Shown here: positions 24,098 to 32,670 of the stretch, piece by piece
How positions within the stretch are numbered: position 1 is the stretch's first letter
Layout: every line of letters begins with the position of its first letter
From: a bacterium 1XD42-76
Lineage (GTDB): Bacteria; Bacillota; Clostridia; Lachnospirales; Lachnospiraceae
DNA length: 64,000 bases
NCBI GenBank assembly: GCA_009917545.1
Contig: QZDW01000015.1
Location: 1-64,000, forward strand
Reading direction: 5' to 3'
The notes under the pieces: model-generated
What the model was told of the DNA's origin: nothing
Database searches by the model: none
What the model saw: the letters and a program-made list of their open reading frames with translations, nothing else
Translations under genes and position numbers: made by a program

Positions 24098-24979
24098 TCA
24101 GCCGTCCTTTTTCTGTCTGCCGCCATCCGGCTCCTGAACATAGACCTGCAGGCGGTCATAAGGAATTGTGATCCCTTCCCGGTCAAAGGCAAGCTTGATT
24201 TCTTCTGTAAGCTCCCATCTGGCCGTCCAGTAATCCTCTGCAGCCACCCAGCCGCGGATGCCGAGCATTACCCGGCTCTCTCCCAGGCAGTCGACAAAAA
24301 CGGTAATGCCCTCCTCCTTTATGATCTCAGGACACTGTTCAAATACAGCCTGTAAAACCCTCTTCGCCTTCAAAAGATCGTCCTCATATCCGATCCCCAC
24401 AGACAGATCCAGACGCCGTTTCGCCATCGCCGTCACATTTGTGAGCGCGGAATTGGAAAGCGTCCCGTTGGGAATCACGATCCGGCGGTTGTCCACCGTC
24501 AGTAGTGTGGTGTAGACCAGCCCGATCGAGGATACCGTCCCCTCTCCGTCCGGCGCAATAATATAATCTCCGGCCTTAAACGGCTTCATCAGAAGAATCA
24601 GCACGCCTCCGGCAAAATTAGCCAGACTTCCCTGCAGCGCTAGGCCTAACGCCAGGCCGGCAGAGCCCATGAGTGCGATTACTGACGCAGAATCCATTCC
24701 CAGCTCTTCCGCTGCCATAAAAACCAGAATCCCTGTCAGAACCGCCTGTATCAGAGCATCCAAAAACCCCCGCAGTGTGGGCTCCACCTCCGCCCGCTCC
24801 AGAGAGCGCATCATCAGCCTGCGTAAAAACTTCACCAGGCGGAAACCAATTCCCAAAAGAAGAGCCGCTACAAGAAGCCGCATTCCAAAACTCCAAAGCC
24901 CCGGAAGAGAGTCCGCTGCCGTCTTTTTCAAAAGCTCCACAGCCTGGATGCCTGATGTTACCTGCATTTCCCCGCTCAC
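24098..24979 (-). CDS. Small-conductance mechanosensitive channel (MscS family)
   Basis: A 293-residue MscS homologue. It has three N-terminal membrane helices (about 28-50, 67-90, 95-125). The pore-lining TM3 is rich in Gly/Ala (GSAGLALGLALQGSLANFAGG), followed by the beta domain (FKAGDYIIAPDGEGTVSSIG, VIPNG at about 170) and the C-terminal cage. It releases solutes upon osmotic downshock. A GTG start at 24979 is likely, with GGAGG about 9 nt upstream. It is 36 bp after glgB and 35 bp before the HD hydrolase. Confidence 0.93.
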   Translation of the reverse strand: MSGEMQVTSGIQAVELLKKTAADSLPGLWSFGMRLLVAALLLGIGFRLVKFLRRLMMRSLERAEVEPTLRGFLDALIQAVLTGILVFMAAEELGMDSASVIALMGSAGLALGLALQGSLANFAGGVLILLMKPFKAGDYIIAPDGEGTVSSIGLVYTTLLTVDNRRIVIPNGTLSNSALTNVTAMAKRRLDLSVGIGYEDDLLKAKRVLQAVFEQCPEIIKEEGITVFVDCLGESRVMLGIRGWVAAEDYWTARWELTEEIKLAFDREGITIPYDRLQVYVQEPDGGRQKKDG

Positions 24980-25015
24980 AAATTATGTCCTCCTGTCCTG
25001 TTTTTCTCTGCGTTT

Positions 25016-27433
25016 CTATGCTTTGGTATTCCTGATATGCTTTCCGACGCGTTCCGTGATCGCTCCAACTGCTTCTGCCACCTTGCCCCTGGCGTCAGCT
25101 TTCTTCCCGGGGATGGTCCCCTTTGCCTTTTTGGAGGCCGTTTGTTCGGATGACTCCCCGGACTTTACAGACGCCCTCTTCTTTGGCGTCTCCGGCGTTG
25201 GAGTACACGAAAACACACTCACCGACATTGGCGCCAAATGAATGGCGATCGAGTGTTCCCTGCCGTCCCACTCTTCCTTTTTCGATGTCTTTACGCGCGG
25301 ATTCGTCATACCGCTTCCTCCGAAGGCAGCTGCATCACTGTTTAAGATCTCTTTATATTTCCCTGCAAACGGCACGCCGAGACGGAAATTTTCATGCGCT
25401 ACCGGAATAAAGTTGCAGACAAACAGAAGAGTTTCCTCCTGTTTCTTCGTCCTGCGGACAAAAATTGCGATATTGTCCTCATGGTACGTGCAGTTAATCC
25501 ACTCAAACCCCTCCGGCTCATAGTCGAGCTCCGAGAGTGCCGGTTGTGCTGCATACAGATGGTTTAATGCTTTTACATATTCCTTCATTTGACTGTGCAG
25601 CGGATACTGTAATAACTCCCACTCAAGGCCCGCATTCTCATTCCACTCGTTTATCTGGCCGAAATCCTGCCCCATGAATAACAGTTTCTTTCCCGGATGT
25701 CCTATCATAAAGCCGTATGCCGCCCTCAGATTGGCAAATTTCTTCTCCTGCGTATCACCCGGCATCTTGCCGGCCATCGAGCCCTTACCGTGCACCACCT
25801 CGTCGTGTGAGAACACCAGTACGAAATTTTCACTGTAAGCATACAGCATACTAAAAGTCAGCTCGCCGTAATGCTGATTGCGGAAATAAGGATCACACTG
25901 CATGTAGCTCAGGAAATCATTCATCCAGCCCATGTTCCATTTGTAATCGAATCCCAAGCCGCCTTCCTTCACATCACCCGTAATCTGCGGCCAGGCCGTG
26001 GATTCCTCAGCGATTAAGAGCGCGCCCTTCACCTCCTTGTGGAAGATGGAATTCAGATGCTTTAAAAACTCGACTGCTTCCAGATTTTCATGTCCGCCAT
26101 AGATATTGGCAACCCATTCGCCGGAATTTTTCCCGTAATCGAGATACAGCATAGAGGCCACCGCATCCATACGGATCCCGTCAGCATGGTACTCCTTTGC
26201 CCAGAACAGTGCGTTGGAGATCAGGAAATTGGAGACCTGCGGCCGGCCATAGTTATAGATCAGGGTTCCCCAGTGAGGATGCGAGCCCTGACGCGGGTCG
26301 CGGTGCTCATAAAGGCATGTCCCGTCAAAAGCTGCCAGTCCGTATGCATCGCGCGGAAAATGGGCCGGAACCCAGTCGAGAATCACTCCGATCCCCTGGC
26401 TGTGCATGTGGTCCATAAAGGCCTTAAAGTCATCCGGCGTCCCGTAACGGCTGGTCGGTGCATAATATCCTGTCACCTGATAGCCCCAGGAAGCGTCCAG
26501 CGGATGTTCCATGACCGGCAGAAGCTCCACATGTGTGTAACCCATCTCCTTCACATATTCTGCAAGTTTTTCGGCGATCTCCCGGTAATTGTAGAACTGG
26601 CTTCCATTGATCTCTTTCCCGGCTCCATCGGTTGCAACCGGCTTTTGCATCCAGGAGCCAAGGTGGACCTCATAGATGGACATCGGTTCTTCCCCGCCTT
26701 TTTTCCGGCCACGCCGTCCCATCCATTCTTTATCATTCCACTTATACTGCTTCAGATCCCACACAATGGAAGCCGTATCCGGCCTCAGCTCTGCATAATT
26801 CCCGTAAGGGTCTGCCTTCAATAGCGGCAGGCCTGCCTTTGTCTTGATTTCATATTTATAGATCATCCCCGGCTTAAGCTGAGGGATAAACAGCTCGAAT
26901 ACGCCGGAGTCCCCAAGGCGCCGCATCTGATGACGCCTTCCGTCCCAGCAGTTAAAATCACCGACAACGCTCACACGCATGGCTTCCGGCGCCCAGACTG
27001 CAAAATGGACTCCCTTCACCCCGTTGTTTGCTGTCGGATGTGCACCGAGCTTCTCATAGGAATTGTAATAAATCCCGGCGGCAAGCTTTTTAAGCTCCTC
27101 TTCCTGAAACATTGAGCCAAAGCGGTAACAATAGGGATCCTCCGACTCCTCCTCGCTTCCGTCCTCATATTCAATGCAGAACCGGTATGGCTCAAGCTCC
27201 CTGCGCTCCTCAAAAAGCACTGCAAAAAAGCCGCCCTCGTCCGCCATTTCCATCGGAATTTTCTCCCTGCCAAGCTTTACCGATACCTTCTTCGCATTCG
27301 GGATATAGGCTTGTATTAAAAGCCCCTCCTTCACCATGCTGGCCCCCAGCAGGCGGCCGGGGTCGTCCGACTCCGAATAAACCAGCTCCTCGATTCCGGC
27401 CCAATCCATCAAATCATACAGGATTTTTTCCAT
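25016..27433 (-). CDS. glgB: 1,4-alpha-glucan branching enzyme
   Basis: An 805-residue GH13 enzyme that makes alpha-1,6 branches in glycogen. An N-terminal CBM48-like region (about 25-230, including VHFAVWAPEAMRVSVVGDFN) precedes the catalytic barrel. That barrel has the nucleophile aspartate in GIRMDAVASM, the acid glutamate in LIAEEST and the third carboxylate in FSHDEVVHGK. A C-terminal all-beta domain follows. The last 55 or so residues are an extra Lys/Ala/Glu-rich tail after the normal end. No other glycogen gene is in the window. The ATG follows AAGGGGGGAAGC. It lies 95 bp after the DUF3810 gene. Confidence 0.95.
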   Translation of the reverse strand: MEKILYDLMDWAGIEELVYSESDDPGRLLGASMVKEGLLIQAYIPNAKKVSVKLGREKIPMEMADEGGFFAVLFEERRELEPYRFCIEYEDGSEEESEDPYCYRFGSMFQEEELKKLAAGIYYNSYEKLGAHPTANNGVKGVHFAVWAPEAMRVSVVGDFNCWDGRRHQMRRLGDSGVFELFIPQLKPGMIYKYEIKTKAGLPLLKADPYGNYAELRPDTASIVWDLKQYKWNDKEWMGRRGRKKGGEEPMSIYEVHLGSWMQKPVATDGAGKEINGSQFYNYREIAEKLAEYVKEMGYTHVELLPVMEHPLDASWGYQVTGYYAPTSRYGTPDDFKAFMDHMHSQGIGVILDWVPAHFPRDAYGLAAFDGTCLYEHRDPRQGSHPHWGTLIYNYGRPQVSNFLISNALFWAKEYHADGIRMDAVASMLYLDYGKNSGEWVANIYGGHENLEAVEFLKHLNSIFHKEVKGALLIAEESTAWPQITGDVKEGGLGFDYKWNMGWMNDFLSYMQCDPYFRNQHYGELTFSMLYAYSENFVLVFSHDEVVHGKGSMAGKMPGDTQEKKFANLRAAYGFMIGHPGKKLLFMGQDFGQINEWNENAGLEWELLQYPLHSQMKEYVKALNHLYAAQPALSELDYEPEGFEWINCTYHEDNIAIFVRRTKKQEETLLFVCNFIPVAHENFRLGVPFAGKYKEILNSDAAAFGGSGMTNPRVKTSKKEEWDGREHSIAIHLAPMSVSVFSCTPTPETPKKRASVKSGESSEQTASKKAKGTIPGKKADARGKVAEAVGAITERVGKHIRNTKA

Positions 27434-27528
27434 AAAGCTTCCCCCCTTCGTTATATGTGGATCTTTATGCATATTTGATACGCTGCCCAGACAAACTGAA
27501 CTAATTATTATCTTACCATCTTAGCCTT

Positions 27529-28623
27529 TCAGTTACAAGCGGAATCCATCCTGTTTTCCAAAAAATCATACAGCATCAGATCCACCACCCGCCCATAGGT
27601 CTTAACCCCCTCTGACTGTCCGTTCGCCTTTAAGTATGTATCGTTCAAATGCGTGGCCGCTTCCGCCGCTTTTCCCTCATATTGGTCCCAGAACTGATGA
27701 TTGGCAGCCAGATCCCTGCGCACTTCTTCCTTTAGTTTCCCGTGCAGGCGGGCATACTCCTCAAAATTTTCTTTCGCCAGCGCATTCCCGGCATAGATCC
27801 ATCCCAGCAGATATCCGCTATAATTATAGTCTGCTGAATCCGATTCCAGACACGCCAGATAGCCGATAAAATTCGCCTCGTCCTCTCTCATGAATCCGCG
27901 CAGGTGCGACAGCTCATGGCAGATCGTATGCGGAATATTATATGCCACCATATCACGATTATAATTTGCCTCCACCGTAAACGGCGCATAGACGCCGGAG
28001 CACTGCTGCACGGACAAAATCCATGACACCATGACAGGCTTCGGACGCGGGTAAAATCCGGCCAGCACCGGCTGCTCTTTGGCAAGCCGCATCATTGCCT
28101 CCCTTCCTTTTCCCTGCATCCCGTGATAGCTGCCAGAGTCCGCCTCCATTCTCTCCCAGGCCTCATTTACGTTCCCTGTCAGCCACTCACACATTCTCAA
28201 AAGCTCTCCGCTGTCCGCTCCCGCAGACTGCTTCACCCCCGTAAAAAACCAGGCAGAAAACGGCTTTCGATAATAATTCACTCCACAGTTCGCTGCATAC
28301 AGAAACAAAAGCGCGGAAGCACACATAAAATAAAAGCAGGCAAGATACAAAAGCCGCTTCCTGTGCCGGATCCCCTGCCAGACCATCCCCGCCAAAAGCA
28401 GATACAGAAAAAGCTCCGAGGCTGAGACCGGAATCATCCCAAATACCCGTCCCACGCTCCCCACCAGCACCGAATATACGTTTTGCGAGTACCACTCCGC
28501 GAACCCTGTTTGATTCCTGGCTGTCCAAAGCAGGCCCATCCCACCCGCCAAAAACATCATCCCGGTCACAAACACCCCCAAAGCCCGCCTCTTAAAATCC
28601 CGTTCCTTCCTTCTAAATACCAT
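27529..28623 (-). CDS. DUF3810 membrane protein with HExxH motif
   Basis: A 364-residue protein matching the DUF3810 pattern. It has three membrane helices in the N-terminal third (about 15-35, 65-83, 92-113), then a soluble domain with a zincin signature H236-E-L-S-H240. A probable third ligand lies in REDEANFIGYLAC (E249), the arrangement of gluzincin metalloproteases. The catalytic side probably faces the cell exterior or wall. Its substrate is unknown. GGAGGAGATTT precedes the ATG. It is the first gene of the minus-strand run that continues to glgB, mscS, the HD protein and the deacetylase. Confidence 0.8.
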   Translation of the reverse strand: MVFRRKERDFKRRALGVFVTGMMFLAGGMGLLWTARNQTGFAEWYSQNVYSVLVGSVGRVFGMIPVSASELFLYLLLAGMVWQGIRHRKRLLYLACFYFMCASALLFLYAANCGVNYYRKPFSAWFFTGVKQSAGADSGELLRMCEWLTGNVNEAWERMEADSGSYHGMQGKGREAMMRLAKEQPVLAGFYPRPKPVMVSWILSVQQCSGVYAPFTVEANYNRDMVAYNIPHTICHELSHLRGFMREDEANFIGYLACLESDSADYNYSGYLLGWIYAGNALAKENFEEYARLHGKLKEEVRRDLAANHQFWDQYEGKAAEAATHLNDTYLKANGQSEGVKTYGRVVDLMLYDFLENRMDSACN

Positions 28624-28813
28624 AAATCTCCTCCCGCACTCCAGACATGCAGCTTCCCTCCCCCTTCTGCTTCATAACCACTGCCGTATTCATCCTCCTG
28701 TCCCTATAACCGCTGCCGCTCTCAGCCCGCCTCCCCATACCCACTGCCACCCCCAGCCCTCTGGCAGCCACACACATTTTTTTCATCCTAATCACAAATA
28801 TCCCTTGCGAAAC

Positions 28814-28842
28814 TTGACAAATTATCATAAACTCATTATATT
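28814..28842 (+). promoter_or_regulatory. Promoter of lepB
   Basis: TTGACA (28814-28819), a 17-nt spacer, TATATT (28837-28842), about 42 bp ahead of the start codon. The preceding 28624-28813 stretch is C-rich spacer without other signals. Confidence 0.7.
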
Positions 28843-28884
28843 GCGTATTAGTATCTTAAGTCAAACGAGGTTTACAGGAAAAAA

Positions 28885-29532
28885 ATGGAAAAGAAACACA
28901 CCGAACAAAACGAAAATAAGAAGCCCGAAAAAACCGGCTGGAAAGCAGAACTCATCAGCTGGCTGCAGGTTATCGTCTCAGCCGCCGTCATTGCTTTCCT
29001 GCTCACCACCTTCATTATCGCCAACAGTGAAGTCCCCACCGGCTCAATGGAAAAAACCATCATGGCCGGAAGCCGCGTCATTGGCTCCAGGCTCCACTAC
29101 TACTTCTCCGAACCGGAGCGCGGCGATGTGGCGATCTTCGTATTCGGCTGGCAATGCCCGAAATGCAATGTCATGGTCGAAGGGGAAGCCCCCGAAACCT
29201 GTCCCCGCTGCGATTTCACGCTCAAACGTACACGTACCGTATATTATGTGAAACGTGTGATCGGGCTTCCCGGCGATACCATCGACATTGTGGACGATAA
29301 CGTATACTTAAACGGCTCCGATACGCCGCTCGACGAACCTTATCTGGCCGAAAAGATGAAGCCCGGGGAGAGCTTCCATTTTGAGGTGCCTGAAGGCTGC
29401 TACTTTATGATGGGTGATAACCGGAACTACTCAATGGACGCACGCTACTGGCAGAACCCCTATATTTCCAAGGACAAAATGGTCGCCAAAGTCCTTTTCG
29501 AGTACTTTCCAACGCCTAAAATCATTCACTGA
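28885..29532 (+). CDS. lepB: Signal peptidase I with an inserted zinc ribbon
   Basis: A 215-residue type I signal peptidase that removes signal peptides outside the membrane. A cytoplasmic charged tail is followed by one membrane helix (about 25-46), the catalytic Ser box with S54 (VPTGSMEKTI), the Lys box with K123 (YYVKRVIGLPGD), and MGDNRNYSMDARYW near 175-188. Between the Ser and Lys boxes is an extra segment with two CxxC pairs, C91-C94 and C106-C109 (WQCPKCN...CPRC), a rubredoxin-like zinc ribbon absent from textbook SPase I. A metal or redox role is inferred. A short GGA ribosome site precedes the ATG. No second lepB is present in the window. Confidence 0.92.
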   Translation: MEKKHTEQNENKKPEKTGWKAELISWLQVIVSAAVIAFLLTTFIIANSEVPTGSMEKTIMAGSRVIGSRLHYYFSEPERGDVAIFVFGWQCPKCNVMVEGEAPETCPRCDFTLKRTRTVYYVKRVIGLPGDTIDIVDDNVYLNGSDTPLDEPYLAEKMKPGESFHFEVPEGCYFMMGDNRNYSMDARYWQNPYISKDKMVAKVLFEYFPTPKIIH

Positions 29533-29559
29533 CCTGCATAGGATACATCACAAGACGGC

Positions 29560-29668
29560 ATACAGAAATTCCCTGCTGCAGGCAGCATTTCTGTATACCA
29601 GGACATCAGGAGGCGACATTTGGAAGCAGGGCTTCCAAACCTGCCCGAATGGCGTAACGAATGCGCCA
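29560..29668 (+). promoter_or_regulatory. Structured leader with three hairpins before aspartokinase
   Basis: Three successive inverted repeats fill the lepB-aspartokinase gap. They are ATACAGAAAT/ATTTCTGTAT (29560-29596, 10-bp stem), TTTGGAAGC/GCTTCCAAA (29619-29639, 9-bp stem and 3-nt loop) and TGGCG/CGCCA (29650-29668). None is followed by a T-run. The layout does not match a lysine riboswitch or T-box. It may be lepB 3'-end structure, a cis-acting leader, or RNA-processing sites. Confidence 0.45.
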
Positions 29669-29682
29669 ACAAGGAGGAAATC

Positions 29683-31002
29683 ATGAAAAAAGTAGTAAAA
29701 TTTGGCGGCAGCTCCCTTGCAAGTGCCAGACAGTTTAAAAAAGTAAAGGCCATCATTCTGGCCGATAAATCCCGGAGTTTTGTGATTCCGTCCGCTCCCG
29801 GCAAACGCGACAAAAAAGACGTAAAGGTAACAGACCTTCTCTATCAGTGCTATGACGCTGCCTGTGCCGGGCAGAGCTGCAAAAAGATCCTAGACCAGAT
29901 TAAAAAACGTTTTATGGATATCATCGACGGTCTGGATCTGAACCTGAATCTGGACTTCGAATTTGATAAAATACAAGAGAATTTCAACCGCCGCCTGGGG
30001 CGCGATTACGCCGCTTCCCGCGGTGAATATTTAAACAGCCTGATTATGTCCCATTACCTGGGTTTTCCTTTTGTGGATGCGGCTGACGTCATTTGCTTTG
30101 ATGAGAAAGGGAATTTTCTTGTTGATAAGACAAACCATGAACTAAAGGAACACCTGGCCGGCTATAAGCAGGCTGTCATCCCCGGCTTTTACGGTTCCAG
30201 ACCGGATGGCACCATCGCCACCTTTTCGCGCGGCGGCTCCGATATCACCGGTTCCCTTGTTGCCAGGGCCCTTCTGGCAGATCTGTACGAAAACTGGACG
30301 GACGTGTCCGGCTTCCTCGTAGCCGACCCGCAGATCATAGACAATCCAGTCCCGATTGAGACCATTACATACCGGGAGCTCAGGGAACTGGCTTATATGG
30401 GTGCCAGTGTCCTCCATGAGGATGCTATTTTCCCGGTACGTGCAGAAGGCATACCGATCAACATCCGCAACACCAACCGGCCGGACGACCCGGGAACCAT
30501 GATTGTGGAAAATACCAGCAGAAAGCCTCGTTATACGATTACAGGGATTGCCGGCAAAAAGGGATTCTGTGCCGTCAACATTGACAAGACCATGATGAAC
30601 ACGGAGATTGGCTTCGGCCGCAAGGTTCTGGAGGTCTTTGAAAACTGCCGGATTCCTTTCGAACATATGCCGTCCGGAATCGACACCATGTCCGTGCTGG
30701 TCCATCAGGATGAATTCCAGGAAACCGAACAAACCGTCATTTCCGGCATCCATCGTGCCGTCCATCCGGACAGCATTGATCTGGAATCCGATCTGGCGCT
30801 CATCGCTGTCGTCGGACGCGGCATGAAGGCTGTGCGCGGGACTGCCGCAAGGATCTTTGCCGCCCTCTCCCATGTCAATATCAATATCAAAATGATTGAT
30901 CAGGGCTCGAGTGAATTAAATATCATCATTGGCGTCCGCAATGATGATTTCGAGAATGCCATTCACGCAATCTATAATATTTTCGTAAATACCGAACTAT
31001 AA
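29683..31002 (+). CDS. lysC: Aspartokinase
   Basis: A 439-residue aspartate kinase, the entry step to lysine, threonine, methionine and diaminopimelate. The kinase domain starts with KFGGSSLAS at 6-14 and has FSRGGSDITGS and the aspartate-binding region. Two C-terminal ACT domains (about 300-435) suggest feedback by an amino acid. It belongs to the long monofunctional form seen in Clostridia. AAGGAGG lies 5 nt before ATG 29683. An in-frame TTG at 29620 also has AGGAGG 6 nt upstream and would add 21 residues. I keep the ATG since the nucleotide motif is normally at the N terminus. The assignment to lysC rather than another isozyme name is by convention. Confidence 0.92.
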   Translation: MKKVVKFGGSSLASARQFKKVKAIILADKSRSFVIPSAPGKRDKKDVKVTDLLYQCYDAACAGQSCKKILDQIKKRFMDIIDGLDLNLNLDFEFDKIQENFNRRLGRDYAASRGEYLNSLIMSHYLGFPFVDAADVICFDEKGNFLVDKTNHELKEHLAGYKQAVIPGFYGSRPDGTIATFSRGGSDITGSLVARALLADLYENWTDVSGFLVADPQIIDNPVPIETITYRELRELAYMGASVLHEDAIFPVRAEGIPINIRNTNRPDDPGTMIVENTSRKPRYTITGIAGKKGFCAVNIDKTMMNTEIGFGRKVLEVFENCRIPFEHMPSGIDTMSVLVHQDEFQETEQTVISGIHRAVHPDSIDLESDLALIAVVGRGMKAVRGTAARIFAALSHVNINIKMIDQGSSELNIIIGVRNDDFENAIHAIYNIFVNTEL

Positions 31003-31028
31003 AAGGGGGCTGTCAGCCCCCTTCTTTC
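31002..31028. terminator. Bidirectional terminator between lysC and rpiB
   Basis: AAGGGGGCT and AGCCCCCTT form a perfect stem with a 3-nt loop. T-rich sequence lies on the plus side (TTCTTTCT) and an A-run gives Us on the minus side. It separates convergent genes. Confidence 0.88.
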
Positions 31029-31032
31029 TCCC

Positions 31033-31482
31033 CTAAACGCTTCCCTCGTTTTCGATCTCCATGATCTGTCCGACACGTCTCGCATGCCTTCCGCCCTCGA
31101 ATTTTGCGCCAAGCCATTCGTCCACGATCATCTTCGCCATCTCACTGCCTACCACCCTGGCGCCAAAGGCCAGCACATTCGTGTTATTGTGCTGTCTGGA
31201 CAGACGTGCAGAATACGGCTCGCTGCATACACAGGCCCGGATCCCCTTTACTTTATTGGCGGCCAGTGAAATGCCAATCCCGGTCCCACAGACGGCAATC
31301 CCCAGATCAGCCTCGCCGGATGCCACACAGGTTCCGACCTTTTTCCCATATACCGGGTAATCGCAGCTCTCCCCGGAATCCGTACCTATATTTATGACCT
31401 CATATCCCTTTTTCTCCAGGTGTTCCCGGATTATATTTTTTAATTCTACCGCGGTATGGTCGTTCCCAATCGCAATTCTCAT
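31033..31482 (-). CDS. rpiB: Ribose-5-phosphate isomerase B (RpiB/LacAB family)
   Basis: A 149-residue sugar-phosphate isomerase that interconverts ribose 5-phosphate and ribulose 5-phosphate. It has the N-terminal GNDHTAVELK, the catalytic cysteine in AVCGTGIGIS and HNNTNVLAFGARVVG, all typical of RpiB. Related LacA/LacB or allose isomerases share the fold, so the sugar is inferred. It sits 57 bp after aroC and ends at the shared terminator. Ribulose 5-phosphate is the substrate of RibBA, but no direct regulatory link is visible. Confidence 0.93.
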   Translation of the reverse strand: MRIAIGNDHTAVELKNIIREHLEKKGYEVINIGTDSGESCDYPVYGKKVGTCVASGEADLGIAVCGTGIGISLAANKVKGIRACVCSEPYSARLSRQHNNTNVLAFGARVVGSEMAKMIVDEWLGAKFEGGRHARRVGQIMEIENEGSV

Positions 31483-31539
31483 CTCGTCTCTCCTTTTATC
31501 ACGGCGCAGGCCAATCCCTCATACCGGATTATCCTCGCA

Positions 31540-32667
31540 TCATTCCCTGTCATCCGCAGCAGGCACTGCAAAAAAGTTCTGAATCCGATCCAGTCTGGCT
31601 GTCATGGAAACAAGCAGAAAATCTGCCACTGTGAGTGCTGCCATCGCCTCAGTCACCACCACGGCGCGCGGCACAACAACCGGGTCATGCCGGCCCCGGA
31701 TGAAAAGCTCGATCTCCTGTCCGTCTTTGGTCACCGTCTCCTGCGGTCTGGCAATCGACGGCGTGGGCTTGAAGGCTGCCCGGAACACAATGTCGCTGCC
31801 GTCGCTGATGCCGCCCAGGATACCGCCGGCATGGTTTGTCTGCTTCCTCACGCTCCCATCCGGCCCGATCCGAAAGACGTCGTTATTTTCAGAGCCGCTC
31901 GCGCCGGCAGCCATAAAGCCATCTCCGATCTCAAAGCCTTTGACGGCCCCGATGGACATTACTGCTCTGGCCAGGGACGCATCCAGCTTGTCAAACACCG
32001 GCTCCCCGACTCCTGCGGGCAGATTGGAAATCACACATTCTACCACGCCTCCGGCAGAATCGCACTCCGCCATCTTTTTCTCCAGCCAGGCTGCTGCTTC
32101 TTCTGCCGCTACGGCATCCGGCATACAGAGACTGTTATTGGACGCCTCTGAGAGCGAAAAACGCTCCCTGCAGATCCCGACCGGGCCAATGGAGCTCGTA
32201 TAGGCATGAACCGAGACGCCCAGACTTTCCAGAAACTTTATGGCAACCGCTCCCGCCGCCACTCTCCCCAGTGTCTCACGCGCAGATGACCGGCCGCCTC
32301 CCCGGTAATCCCGAAAGCCGTATTTGGCGTCAAAGGTGTAGTCCGCATGTCCGGGCCGGTAACAGGAAGCAATATTCGAATAATCTCTGGAACGCGGATC
32401 CTCGTTGCGCACCATCATGGAAATCGGCGTTCCGGTCGTCCTTCCCTCAAATATGCCGGATAGCAGCTCCACGCAGTCCGCTTCCTTCCTCTGAGTCGCA
32501 AATCGGCTCTTCCCCGGCTTTCTCCTGTCCAAAAAGACCTGAATGTCCTCCTCGCAGAGGGGCAGGCCGGCAGGACAGCCGTCCACGACCACGCCAATCG
32601 CCTTTCCGTGGGACTCTCCCCAGGTCGTCACTTTAAAAATGGTTCCCGTCACAGATCCGGCCGCCAT
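31540..32667 (-). CDS. aroC: Chorismate synthase
   Basis: A 375-residue FMN-dependent enzyme that converts EPSP to chorismate, the end of the shikimate pathway. Signatures are TTWGESHGKAIGVVVDGCP at the N terminus, RPGHADYTFDAKYGFRDYRGG near 104-124 with GRSSARET, and the flavin-binding region near the C-terminal RGRHDPVV. Its need for reduced FMN connects it loosely to the rib operon. The ATG has AGGAGAGTAAGC upstream. It starts 4 nt after the lactonase gene and probably shares its transcript. Confidence 0.96.
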   Translation of the reverse strand: MAAGSVTGTIFKVTTWGESHGKAIGVVVDGCPAGLPLCEEDIQVFLDRRKPGKSRFATQRKEADCVELLSGIFEGRTTGTPISMMVRNEDPRSRDYSNIASCYRPGHADYTFDAKYGFRDYRGGGRSSARETLGRVAAGAVAIKFLESLGVSVHAYTSSIGPVGICRERFSLSEASNNSLCMPDAVAAEEAAAWLEKKMAECDSAGGVVECVISNLPAGVGEPVFDKLDASLARAVMSIGAVKGFEIGDGFMAAGASGSENNDVFRIGPDGSVRKQTNHAGGILGGISDGSDIVFRAAFKPTPSIARPQETVTKDGQEIELFIRGRHDPVVVPRAVVVTEAMAALTVADFLLVSMTARLDRIQNFFAVPAADDRE

Positions 32668-32670
32668 CGC

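Noticed and set aside
29533-29682. Lysine riboswitch or T-box ahead of aspartokinase
   Set aside because: The leader is only 150 nt, lacks the conserved lysine aptamer junctions and any T-box sequence, and its hairpins have no terminator T-run.
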